A stretch of 18,746 nt of DNA from an uncultured Acidobacteriota bacterium. Its GTDB lineage: Bacteria > Acidobacteriota > Thermoanaerobaculia > Gp7-AA8. The stretch spans positions 1-18,746 of the forward strand of contig CAMPKJ010000069.1 in the NCBI GenBank assembly GCA_946887105.1, written 5' to 3'. This document shows positions 1-6,650 of this stretch, piece after piece. Position numbers and translations under genes: made by a program. A model generated the notes under the pieces. It was not told the DNA's origin and did not search any database. It saw only the letters and a program-made list of their open reading frames with translations. Position 1 is the first letter of the stretch. Each line of letters begins with the position of its first letter.

Positions 1-65
1 GAGCCCTTGCCGGAGAGGGCGACGAATGAGATCGCGCCCGGCGTTGTTCCGGCCGTGACGTGAGC

Positions 66-78
66 GGGGTCAGACCCC
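66..78. repeat. Short palindrome GGGGTCAGACCCC upstream of the sigma factor
   Basis: Seen: five-base arms GGGGT/ACCCC around CAG, about 55 bases before the chosen sigma-factor start. From memory, this 13-mer recurs in many bacterial genomes as the core of REP-like intergenic elements, but nothing in this window confirms that it is repeated here. It could also be an operator or part of a terminator for an upstream gene outside the window. Confidence 0.35.
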
Positions 79-131
79 TCCCGCGGAACCTTTCCACCAT
101 GCACCCGTCCAAAGGCAGAGAACGCGGGGAG

Positions 132-713
132 ATGAGGCACCTGAACGATCAGGAGTTGATGCGTATCGTTCAGGCAGGCGATTACTCCCCGGCGTCCGAG
201 ATTTACGACCGCTATAGCGGAAGGATCTACAACTTCGCGTTTCGGTTCCTCAAGAACTCCGAAGCGGCGGAAGACGCGACGCAGGAAGTCTTTGTCAAGA
301 TGCTGAAGCACGCAAATCAGTTTCACGGAGACGCAAAACTCTCCACCTGGCTCTTCTCGATCACGGCCAACTGGTGCCGCGATTACCTGAGGAAGGCCGA
401 CAACAAATCGAAGGAATCGGACGACGTACTGGTCACGCTTCCGGCGCCGAGCGAGCTCGCCCCGGACCGCAACCTGGAACGGCGCGAGAGCGAACAGCGG
501 GTCCGCCGCGCGCTCGAGGCGCTGACGGCCGAGCAACGGGAAGCCATTCTTCTGTCCCGCTACCAGGGACTGTCGTACGCGGAGATCGCACAGATCGCCG
601 GCTGTTCGGAAGGCGCCGTCAAGACGCGCGTCTTCCGGGCCATGGAAACGCTCAAGAAGACTTTGATGGGAGAGGCGAGCGGAGGAGACCGATGTCTGAA
701 TGTAGTGCAGTGA
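132..713 (+). CDS. ECF-type RNA polymerase sigma factor (sigma-70 family)
   Basis: Predicted 193-residue alternative sigma factor that would direct RNA polymerase to a small regulon. Region 2 spans about residues 24-90 (IYDRYSGRIYNFAFRFL, then EDATQEVFVKML and the STWLFSITANWCRDYLR helix). Region 4 spans about 125-178 with the helix-turn-helix (LSYAEIAQIAGCSEGAVKTRVFRA). The acidic linker between them and the total length are normal for the ECF group. The frame is open upstream to GTG 60 and ATG 99. I prefer ATG 132 because the family's usual N-terminus (LNDQELMRIVQAGD) begins there; ATG 159, preceded by AGGAG at 151-155, would cut into that segment. The last 22 bases overlap the next gene, an anti-sigma factor, which is the usual arrangement for a regulated ECF pair. 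The family is certain; its ECF subgroup and regulon cannot be read from sequence alone. Confidence 0.93.
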   Translation: MRHLNDQELMRIVQAGDYSPASEIYDRYSGRIYNFAFRFLKNSEAAEDATQEVFVKMLKHANQFHGDAKLSTWLFSITANWCRDYLRKADNKSKESDDVLVTLPAPSELAPDRNLERRESEQRVRRALEALTAEQREAILLSRYQGLSYAEIAQIAGCSEGAVKTRVFRAMETLKKTLMGEASGGDRCLNVVQ

Positions 714-1711
714 CCGAACGCATGCCGCTCCTGCTCACCGAGTCGCTCGACGCGACCGGGAGAGAACAGACGCACCAGCACATCGAGGGCTGCGATCTGT
801 GCGGCGCGCAGTGGTCCGCTTACAAAGAGACCTGGCTGATGCTGGGCGATCTGCCCGAAGTGGAAGTGCCGGCGCGCGTCAAACAGAACTTCCTCAACGT
901 CGCCGGCCTCGGCGAAACGCCAGTCGCCAACGTCGTCCCCTTCCGTAAGCGCCCGGTCGTGAAGTGGGTCGCACAGGCGGCGGCCGTGGCCGTCCTGGTC
1001 GGCGGTGCGTACTTCGCCGGCGACCGCAACGCCGAGCGCGTGCAGCCGACGGGCGCGATCGTCAGCAATCCGTCTCCGTTCACCCGCGTGGCTTTGCCGA
1101 TGTCGCTCGCGGAAACGCGGACGATCGATGCCGAGGCCTTGAGCCCCGAGATCGAAGGCCGTCCGGACATCACCAACGTGCAGTTCGTCGACTCCGATGC
1201 GGGCGACGAACAGATCGGCGTCTCGTTCGACGTCACCTCGCGCTGGACCGTCACCGGAAATCCGCGCGACAAGAGCATGGTCCGGCTGCTGTCGTACATG
1301 CTCGAGAACGAAGAGTCGATGACTCCGCGCTCCTCGGCGATGGAGTGGGTGCGCCGCACGTACTCCGATCCTGCGTACGCCGATCCGGAGATCGCCAACG
1401 CGCTCGCGAAAGTGCTGCGCAACGATTCGCATGAAGGCGTGCGCATCCGCGCCGTGGAGACGCTGACCACCCTGCCGCCGGCCGTGGCCACGCAGACGCG
1501 CGACGCGCTCATCGACGCACTGAAGAGCGATCCCAATCCCGCGGTCCGCCTGAAAGCGGTCGAGGCGCTGGCCGAGATGGCGCGCGCGGGCGAGGTGCTC
1601 GACGCGGCCATGGTGGACACGCTCCGGCAGAAGGCGTCGCAGGACGACGAGAATCTGTACGTGCGCGTCAAGGCAGCCGAGGCGCTGAGCCAGATCAAAC
1701 CGAGACCATGA
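692..1711 (+). CDS. Zinc-finger membrane anti-sigma factor with HEAT-like C-terminal repeats
   Basis: 339 residues. The N-terminal anti-sigma zinc finger shows the H30-x3-C34-x2-C37 signature (HIEGCDLCG), which in this family binds the partner ECF sigma factor. One membrane helix lies at about 90-109, after a basic stretch, so the zinc finger should be cytoplasmic and the rest periplasmic. Residues about 225-335 form alpha-helical HEAT-like repeats (VRIRAVETLTTLP, VRLKAVEALAEMA, VRVKAAEALSQI). The start at ATG 692 is set by GGAGGA at 681-686, five bases upstream; the frame is open further upstream only as a shadow of the sigma gene. It overlaps the sigma gene by 22 bases and the next gene by an ATGA overlap, so all three are probably translationally coupled. 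The periplasmic HEAT domain could bind an envelope partner; that is inference. Confidence 0.88.
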   Translation: MSECSAVTERMPLLLTESLDATGREQTHQHIEGCDLCGAQWSAYKETWLMLGDLPEVEVPARVKQNFLNVAGLGETPVANVVPFRKRPVVKWVAQAAAVAVLVGGAYFAGDRNAERVQPTGAIVSNPSPFTRVALPMSLAETRTIDAEALSPEIEGRPDITNVQFVDSDAGDEQIGVSFDVTSRWTVTGNPRDKSMVRLLSYMLENEESMTPRSSAMEWVRRTYSDPAYADPEIANALAKVLRNDSHEGVRIRAVETLTTLPPAVATQTRDALIDALKSDPNPAVRLKAVEALAEMARAGEVLDAAMVDTLRQKASQDDENLYVRVKAAEALSQIKPRP

Positions 1712-3270
1712 AAACCCGGGCCCTCTTCGCCGCGATCGTCCTCTCCACGCTCGGCGCCGCAAACGCGGAAGCCGTGCTGCGGAAGACGATCGAGGCACAT
1801 CAGAAATACGCGCTCGCGCCGGGCGGGACGTTCGTCCTCGAGAACCCGGTCGGCGACGTCGACATCACCGGCGACAACGTGACCGAGATCGACGCGCACA
1901 TCGTCACCACCATCACCGCCGACGACGAGGCCGCGTTCCAGGAAGCGCAGCGCTACTCGGGCCTGCTCACCGGCGGCGATCCGAAAGTGCGCGTGGTCCG
2001 GGCGGCGGCGGTGGCGTCGAATTACCGGCAGACGCCGTGGTCGGTGTCGGTACGTTGGCGGATCCGCGTCCCGCGCTCGGCGACCGTGCGCGTCGCTTCG
2101 TACTCCAGCCGCGCCATCACCATCTCCAACATCCTCGGCAACGTCTCGGTCAAGAACTTCAACGGAAACCTGATCCTGACCAACCTCAACGCCACCACCA
2201 GCGCGGAGAGCGTCAACGGCTCGATCGTCTACAACACGCCCCGGCCGCGCGGCAACGTGGTGCTCGGGACGGTGAACGGCTCGGTGACCGCGACCGTCGC
2301 TCCGAACGCCAACGTGCGCTGGGTGGCGAAGACCGTCAAAGGCGACATCAAAACGAACCTGCCGGCGCGCGGCACGCTGATCGGAACGACGTTCCGGGGC
2401 AGCATCAACGCGCCGGGCGGGCCGACCATCACCACCAGCTCGCTCATGGGCAATGTCCGTCTGGTCATGTCGGGCCCCCTGGCGGCGCAATCGGTCCGCA
2501 ACGTACCGAACGTCGTGCAGTCGCCCGCGGTTCTTGCCGGACAGCAGACGTCCGCCGCCAGCCGCGGCGACTATCAACGCGGCACGGTCAAGTCGTCGAT
2601 GCAGTACGCAACCTCGCTCGGCGACGTGAAGGTCAGCCGCATCCGTGGCGATGCCGACATCTTCACCGGCGCCGGACAGGTGCAGCTCGGCGAAGTGACC
2701 GGCGCGTGCAAGGTGCGCTCGCTCGGCGGGCCGCTGCAGCTGGGCGAGATCCTGGGCGTGCTCACCGCCAGCACGCGCGCCGGCGACATCCTGGTCGACA
2801 GCACGCGCCGCGGCGGCACGATCTCCACCGAAGGCGGCACGATCAGTCTCCTCTACACCAGCGGTCCGACGCGTCTCACGTCCGGCGGCGGAGACATCAC
2901 CGTGCGCCAGGCCGCGGCGGCGGTGACCGCGGAAACGTCGTCGGGCGACATCGCCATCACCGTCGATCCGCAATCGAAGTCGGAGCTGATCGAGGCGCGC
3001 ACCGGCAAAGGGAACGTGATCCTCAACGTCCCGCCGATGTTCCGCGCCGACATCGAAGCGACCATCATCACCAACGATCCGACCGGCGACACCATCGTCT
3101 CGGACCTGCCGGGGCTGACCATCACGCGCGAACAGGTGGGCGGCACGACGCGCGTCCGCGCCGTCGGCAAGATCAACGGCGGCGGGGAGAAGGTCGTGCT
3201 GCAGGCCACCGGCGGAGACATCCGCGTCTCCACGGGCCGCGCCGGGCCGACGCTCGTCAAACCGCGCTGA
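1708..3270 (+). CDS. Secreted DUF4097-type beta-repeat protein
   Basis: 520 residues with a clear signal peptide (MKTRALFAAIVLSTLGAANA, cleavage probably after residue 20). The mature part is a long succession of short beta strands with recurring G-[DN]-[IV] turns (VGDVDITG, LGNVSVKN, NGSIVYN, KGDIKTN, AGDILVDS, GGDITVRQ, SGDIAITV, GGDIRVS), the pattern of the DUF4097/adhesin-like family, predicted to form a right-handed beta solenoid. There is no cysteine lipobox and no clear C-terminal membrane anchor, so the product is probably periplasmic or surface-exposed. Its ATG overlaps the anti-sigma stop codon (ATGA) and has no strong ribosome binding site, which fits translational coupling. DUF4097 proteins often sit beside anti-sigma genes, but their molecular function is not established; a role in envelope sensing or adhesion is inference. 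About 60 bases without a gene follow. Confidence 0.82.
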   Translation: MKTRALFAAIVLSTLGAANAEAVLRKTIEAHQKYALAPGGTFVLENPVGDVDITGDNVTEIDAHIVTTITADDEAAFQEAQRYSGLLTGGDPKVRVVRAAAVASNYRQTPWSVSVRWRIRVPRSATVRVASYSSRAITISNILGNVSVKNFNGNLILTNLNATTSAESVNGSIVYNTPRPRGNVVLGTVNGSVTATVAPNANVRWVAKTVKGDIKTNLPARGTLIGTTFRGSINAPGGPTITTSSLMGNVRLVMSGPLAAQSVRNVPNVVQSPAVLAGQQTSAASRGDYQRGTVKSSMQYATSLGDVKVSRIRGDADIFTGAGQVQLGEVTGACKVRSLGGPLQLGEILGVLTASTRAGDILVDSTRRGGTISTEGGTISLLYTSGPTRLTSGGGDITVRQAAAAVTAETSSGDIAITVDPQSKSELIEARTGKGNVILNVPPMFRADIEATIITNDPTGDTIVSDLPGLTITREQVGGTTRVRAVGKINGGGEKVVLQATGGDIRVSTGRAGPTLVKPR

Positions 3271-3311
3271 GCTGCTGGTACGGGTCGTGTTTCTCTCCTC
3301 GGAGCGCGTGC

Positions 3312-3317
3312 TAGGAT
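3312..3317 (+). promoter_or_regulatory. Possible -10 element (TAGGAT) before the cyclophilin lipoprotein gene
   Basis: Seen: GCTAGGAT about 30 bases before the TTG start, in a short intergenic space. No convincing -35 hexamer lies 16-18 bases upstream. It resembles the GCTAnAAT boxes at 6596 and 10966, which is the main support. Confidence 0.3.
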
Positions 3318-3347
3318 TCGCGCGCTGAACCGATGGAGGAACCTGAT

Positions 3348-4052
3348 TTGAAACGAATTTTCCTGGGCGTATTGATGTCCATTGCTCTCGCCGCCTGCGC
3401 GCAGAACGGCGATCCTGCTGCGAGCGCGACGTCTGAGACCGCGACCGCGACCGAGACCAACGCGAGTGCTTCCGCCGAGAACCCCTCGCCTGACGCCGCT
3501 CCCGTGACGGAGAAAGAGAAACCGATGAGCAGCTACGAGAACAAAGTCGCAGAACTCCACACCAGCGCCGGCGAGATCCATATCCGCTTCTTCCCGGACG
3601 TCGCACCGAATCACGTGCGCAACTTCATCGACCTGGCCGAAAAGGGCTTCTACGACGGTACGAAGTTCCATCGCGTCATCCCCGGATTCATGATCCAGGG
3701 CGGCGATCCGAACACGAAGGGCGGCGATCCCATGCTGTGGGGCACCGGCGGCTCGGGCAAGAACATCGACGCCGAGTTCAACAGCGTGAAGCACAAGCGC
3801 GGCATCGTGTCGATGGCGCGGTCCACCTCGCCGAACAGCGCCTCCTCCCAGTTCTTCGTCATGGTGGCGGACTATCCCTCGCTCGACAATCAGTACTCGG
3901 CGTTCGGCCAGGTGACGAAGGGGATGGAAGTGGCCGACAAGATCGTCGCCGCGCGGACCGGTCAGAACAATCGCCCGCTCGAGCCGACCTCGATCGACAA
4001 GATCGTCATCCGCGACGCGCGTGAGGACGAAAAGGGACCGACGCCGAAGTGA
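3348..4052 (+). CDS. Cyclophilin-type peptidyl-prolyl isomerase, predicted lipoprotein
   Basis: 234 residues from TTG 3348. The signal peptide MKRIFLGVLMSIALAAC ends in an LAAC lipobox (C17), so the protein should be lipid-anchored. A Thr/Ala/Glu-rich linker (about 24-58) leads to a cyclophilin domain at 65-222 with the catalytic FHRVIPGFMIQGGDP segment (R109, F114, Q117) and SSQFFVM. It would isomerise X-Pro bonds during folding of envelope proteins. Start choice: ATG 3333 in the same frame adds MEEPD, but GGAGGA at 3335-3340 lies inside those codons and sits seven bases before TTG 3348, and the TTG start gives a classic lipoprotein signal. The gene appears to be its own unit, with a possible -10 at 3312. 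The family is certain; the start is strongly supported but not proven. Confidence 0.92.
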   Translation: MKRIFLGVLMSIALAACAQNGDPAASATSETATATETNASASAENPSPDAAPVTEKEKPMSSYENKVAELHTSAGEIHIRFFPDVAPNHVRNFIDLAEKGFYDGTKFHRVIPGFMIQGGDPNTKGGDPMLWGTGGSGKNIDAEFNSVKHKRGIVSMARSTSPNSASSQFFVMVADYPSLDNQYSAFGQVTKGMEVADKIVAARTGQNNRPLEPTSIDKIVIRDAREDEKGPTPK

Positions 4053-4056
4053 ACCC

Positions 4057-4147
4057 GAGTCGCAAAGTCTCAAAGGAACAAAGTCTCAAAGGAGAACCGC
4101 CAGCGCGCTCCTCTTTGAGACTTTGCGACTTTACGACTTTGAGACTC
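4057..4147. repeat. Family A hairpin (tandem AAAGTCTC/AAAGTCGC units), copy 1
   Basis: Left arm 4057-4094 and right arm 4108-4147 are imperfect reverse complements around a 13-base loop. Each arm is built from about four octamer-like units (CAAAGTCT, CAAAGTCG) and ends in GGAG/CTCC at the loop. It fills the space between the cyclophilin stop and the kinase start, and its right arm ends six bases before the proposed GTG. It could be a terminator, a 5'-leader structure or a dispersed repeat; there is no T-tract of the classic intrinsic-terminator kind. Confidence 0.8.
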
Positions 4148-4152
4148 TCCTC

Positions 4153-5139
4153 GTGAGCGCCCTCCCGGAAGAAGCCGCGACCTGGCTGACCCGCTGGCTC
4201 GGGCCAGGCTGGACGGCGCGGCCGCTGGCGGGAGATGCGTCCGTTCGTGCGTACTACCGCATCGCGGCGGCGGACGGACGGACGCACATGCTCGCGTATT
4301 ACCCCCAGGAGGTGCGCCATCAACTGGCGCGCTTCCTCGGCGCGTACGAAGTGCTGGCGCCGCACGTACGTATCCCCGAGGTGCTGGAGCATGCCGATGC
4401 GGCCGTGCTGCAGCATGACGTCGGCGATCGCACGCTGTTCGACGTGCTCCACGAAGATCGCGACGAAGGGATCCGCCTCTATCGCGCCGCCATCGACCTG
4501 CTGGCCGAGTTCCAGCACGCCGGGCGGTGCGAGGTGAACGCGCCGTTCACGGCGGAGTTTTTCTTCAACGAGCTGAGGATGGCGCGGGAGTTCTACGTCG
4601 AACAGCTCATGGACGGAGACGGCGCCGCGCTGGAACCGGTCATGAGAATGATCTGTGAACATGTAGCGCGACATCCATACGTGCTATGCCACCGCGATTT
4701 TCATGGCCAGAATTTACACGTTGAAGATCACACCATTTACTTGATCGATTATCAGGATCTGAGAATGGGTCCTGATATGTATGACATCGCCTCGCTGCTC
4801 CGCGATCGCGGCGTGGCCAGGATCCTCGGCGACCAAGCGGAGCTCGACCTGCTCGGCCATTACGCCGAGGTCACGGGCGCGACGGGCCACGTCCGCCGCC
4901 GCTACTTCGAAACGCTGCTGCAGCGCTCGATCAAGATTCTGGGCACGTTTTCCGCGCAGCCGATCCTGCGCGGACGGATGCACTACCTCGAATTCATCCC
5001 CGCCACGCTGGAAAGCATCCGCCGCTGCATCGAAGAATTGCCCGGCTACGCGCCGCTTCGCGATATGTTCCCGCTGGCGTTCGATCCCGATGCCGCGCGC
5101 GAGCGGGCCCGCGAACTGAATGACGCCAGGAGCTCTTGA
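4153..5139 (+). CDS. APH-fold sugar kinase, AmgK-like (cell-wall amino-sugar 1-kinase candidate)
   Basis: 328 residues with the aminoglycoside-phosphotransferase fold. The N-lobe shows GDASVRAYYRI (about 27-37). The catalytic loop is HRDFHGQNL (H180, D182, N187) and the metal site IDYQDLRMGPDMYDIASLLRD (D199). The C-terminal QRSIKILGTFSAQ segment matches the arrangement I know from AmgK, which phosphorylates the anomeric carbon of MurNAc/GlcNAc in peptidoglycan recycling. The substrate is inference; a MurU-type partner is not in the window. Start: the frame is open back to GTG 4021, but those codons run through the cyclophilin end and the family A hairpin, so GTG 4153 is preferred even though it lacks a clear ribosome binding site. 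The stop codon directly abuts the ATG of the next gene. Bases about 4641-4790, covering the catalytic loop, are strikingly AT-rich with codons rare in the rest of the gene. Confidence 0.82.
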   Translation: MSALPEEAATWLTRWLGPGWTARPLAGDASVRAYYRIAAADGRTHMLAYYPQEVRHQLARFLGAYEVLAPHVRIPEVLEHADAAVLQHDVGDRTLFDVLHEDRDEGIRLYRAAIDLLAEFQHAGRCEVNAPFTAEFFFNELRMAREFYVEQLMDGDGAALEPVMRMICEHVARHPYVLCHRDFHGQNLHVEDHTIYLIDYQDLRMGPDMYDIASLLRDRGVARILGDQAELDLLGHYAEVTGATGHVRRRYFETLLQRSIKILGTFSAQPILRGRMHYLEFIPATLESIRRCIEELPGYAPLRDMFPLAFDPDAARERARELNDARSS

Positions 5140-6168
5140 ATGACCAAACACAAAATCACCCTGCTGCCAGGCGACGGCATCGGTCCGGAAGTCACCGCCG
5201 CGGTCGTGCAGATCATCGAATGCGCCGGAGTCGAGGTGGAGTGGGAGAAGTACGTCGTCGGCGCGGAAGCGCTGGCGCGCACGGGCGATCCGCTGCCGCA
5301 GGACGTGCTCGACTCCATCGTGCGCAACCGCGTGGCGCTGAAGGGACCGGTCACCACGCCGGTCGGCACCGGCTTCGCGTCGATCAACGTCCGCCTGCGC
5401 AAGACGCTCGATCTCTACTCGAACCTGCGGCCGGTGAAGTCGATGCCGAACGTGATCACGCGCTATGACGACATCGACCTGATCGTCGTGCGCGAGAACA
5501 CGGAGAGCCTCTACGCGGGCCTCGAGCACGAAGTCGTGCCGGGCGTGGTCGAGTCGCTGAAGATCATCACCGAGAAGGCGTCGACGCGCATCGCCCGCTT
5601 CGCGTTCGAGTACGCGCGCACGCATGGCCGCAAGCGCGTCACCGCGGTGCACAAGGCCAACATCATGAAGCTCTCCGACGGCCTGTTCCTGCAGTGCTTC
5701 CGCAACGTCGCCAGGGACTACCCGAACATCACCGCGGACGATCGCATCGTCGACAACCTCTGCATGCAGCTCGTGCAGAATCCGAATCAGTTCGACATCC
5801 TGCTGCTCGAGAACCTGTACGGCGACATCGTCTCCGATCTCACCGCGGGGCTGGTCGGCGGTCTCGGTGTGGTCGCCGGCGCGAACATCGGCGAGAACGG
5901 CGCGGTGTTCGAAGCGGTACACGGAAGCGCGCCCGACATCGCCGGACAGAACAAGGCCAATCCGCTGGCGCTCCTGCAGTCGGCCGTGCTGATGCTGCAG
6001 CACATCGGCGAGATGCATCCCGCGAAGCGTATCGACGACGCGATCACGAAGGTCCTCGGCATGGGCCCGGAGGTGCGCACGCGCGACATCGGCGGCACCG
6101 GCTCGACCACCGACTTCACCTCGGCAATCTGCGAGGTGCTGCGCAAGGGAACGCGCGCGACCGATTGA
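5140..6168 (+). CDS. NAD-type isocitrate dehydrogenase (isocitrate/isopropylmalate dehydrogenase family)
   Basis: 342 residues, the full length of the short homomeric beta-decarboxylating dehydrogenases. It begins with ITLLPGDGIGPEV. The substrate site carries S81-x-N83 (GTGFASINVRLRKTLDLYSNLRP), R87, R97, R118 and Y125 (VVRENTESLYAGLEHE), K172 in the TAVHKANIMK segment, and metal-site aspartates near 229 and 233 (YGDIVSDL). HGSAPDIAGQ near 261-270 has Asp-Ile where NADP enzymes usually have Lys-Tyr, so NAD is the likely cofactor. The RENTESLYAG segment favours isocitrate over isopropylmalate; homoisocitrate cannot be excluded. The product would be 2-oxoglutarate in the TCA cycle. AGGAG at 5128-5132 precedes the ATG by seven bases, and the ATG directly follows the kinase stop, so the two are probably cotranscribed. 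Confidence 0.93.
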   Translation: MTKHKITLLPGDGIGPEVTAAVVQIIECAGVEVEWEKYVVGAEALARTGDPLPQDVLDSIVRNRVALKGPVTTPVGTGFASINVRLRKTLDLYSNLRPVKSMPNVITRYDDIDLIVVRENTESLYAGLEHEVVPGVVESLKIITEKASTRIARFAFEYARTHGRKRVTAVHKANIMKLSDGLFLQCFRNVARDYPNITADDRIVDNLCMQLVQNPNQFDILLLENLYGDIVSDLTAGLVGGLGVVAGANIGENGAVFEAVHGSAPDIAGQNKANPLALLQSAVLMLQHIGEMHPAKRIDDAITKVLGMGPEVRTRDIGGTGSTTDFTSAICEVLRKGTRATD

Positions 6169-6170
6169 GG

Positions 6171-6280
6171 TTTGACGAGTTCCTCGGGTTCCTCGGGGTT
6201 CCTCGGAGTGGATGCCGATGACACCGCCTGATGCCCCGAGGAACTCCGAGGAACCGAAGAACTCCGAGGAACTCGTCAAA
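6171..6280. repeat. Family B hairpin (tandem GAGGAACTCC/GAGGAACC units), copy 1
   Basis: Outer arms 6171-6187 and 6264-6280 are perfect 17-base reverse complements; inside them, imperfect arms of alternating TTCCTCGG and TTCCTCGGAG units continue to about 6209 and from about 6233. It begins three bases after the isocitrate dehydrogenase stop. The loop contains the ATGs proposed for the DUF309 gene, so the right arm would be translated as PRNSEEPKNSEELVK. Two further copies lie at 9112 and 10862. Confidence 0.85.
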
Positions 6281-6604
6281 GGCGTGGAGCTCTTCAACGC
6301 CCACCACTTCTGGCACGCGCACGAAGCGTGGGAAGAGCTGTGGCTGCACGCGAGCGGCGACGAGAAGATTTTCCTGCAGGGGCTGATTCAGCTCGCCGCC
6401 GCGTACCACCACGTCCAACGCGGGACGTTGCGCGGCGGCGTGCGGCTGTTTGACGCCGCGTTGAGAAAGCTGGAACGGTTCGACGACGGCCGCGCTGGTA
6501 TCGATCGCGGCGATGCAATCACGGCCGCGATCGCACATCGCGAAAAGATCGCGCGCGGAGAAAACATCGACGCCGGAGAGTTCCCGAAGCTGCGCTACAA
6601 TTGA
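6212..6604 (+). CDS. DUF309 family protein
   Basis: 130 residues if ATG 6212 is used. From about residue 24 it shows the DUF309 pattern: GVELFNAHHFWHAHEAWEELW with conserved His and Glu, then LQGLIQLAAAYHHVQRG and a helix ending in ALRKLE. The biochemical function of this small helical family is unknown to me. The first 22 residues (PRNSEEPKNSEELVK) are encoded by the right arm of the family B hairpin and look like repeat-derived tail. The true start may be ATG 6212, ATG 6218 (GGAG at 6205-6208 upstream) or GTG 6284, which begins exactly at the conserved domain. It lies between isocitrate dehydrogenase and the siroheme decarboxylase on the same strand, but no functional link is evident. Confidence 0.8.
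   Translation: MPMTPPDAPRNSEEPKNSEELVKGVELFNAHHFWHAHEAWEELWLHASGDEKIFLQGLIQLAAAYHHVQRGTLRGGVRLFDAALRKLERFDDGRAGIDRGDAITAAIAHREKIARGENIDAGEFPKLRYN
6596..6601 (+). promoter_or_regulatory. Possible -10 element (TACAAT) before the siroheme decarboxylase gene
   Basis: GCTACAAT lies across the last codons of the DUF309 gene, about 50 bases before ATG 6651. No good -35 hexamer is visible. It resembles the TATAAT boxes at 10862 and 10966, which is the reason for listing it. Confidence 0.35.
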
Positions 6605-6650
6605 GCTCTCTCGAACAGCCCAACCGAACGCCACGCACCGAGGGGATTCA

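Noticed and set aside
3..20. Short inverted repeat GCCCT/AGGGC as a terminator of an upstream gene
   Set aside because: Only five paired bases, no T-tract, and the upstream gene is outside the window.
820..3606. 928-residue open frame on the minus strand
   Set aside because: Antisense to the anti-sigma, DUF4097 and part of the cyclophilin gene; no recognisable domain and low-complexity Arg/Asp/Gly content.
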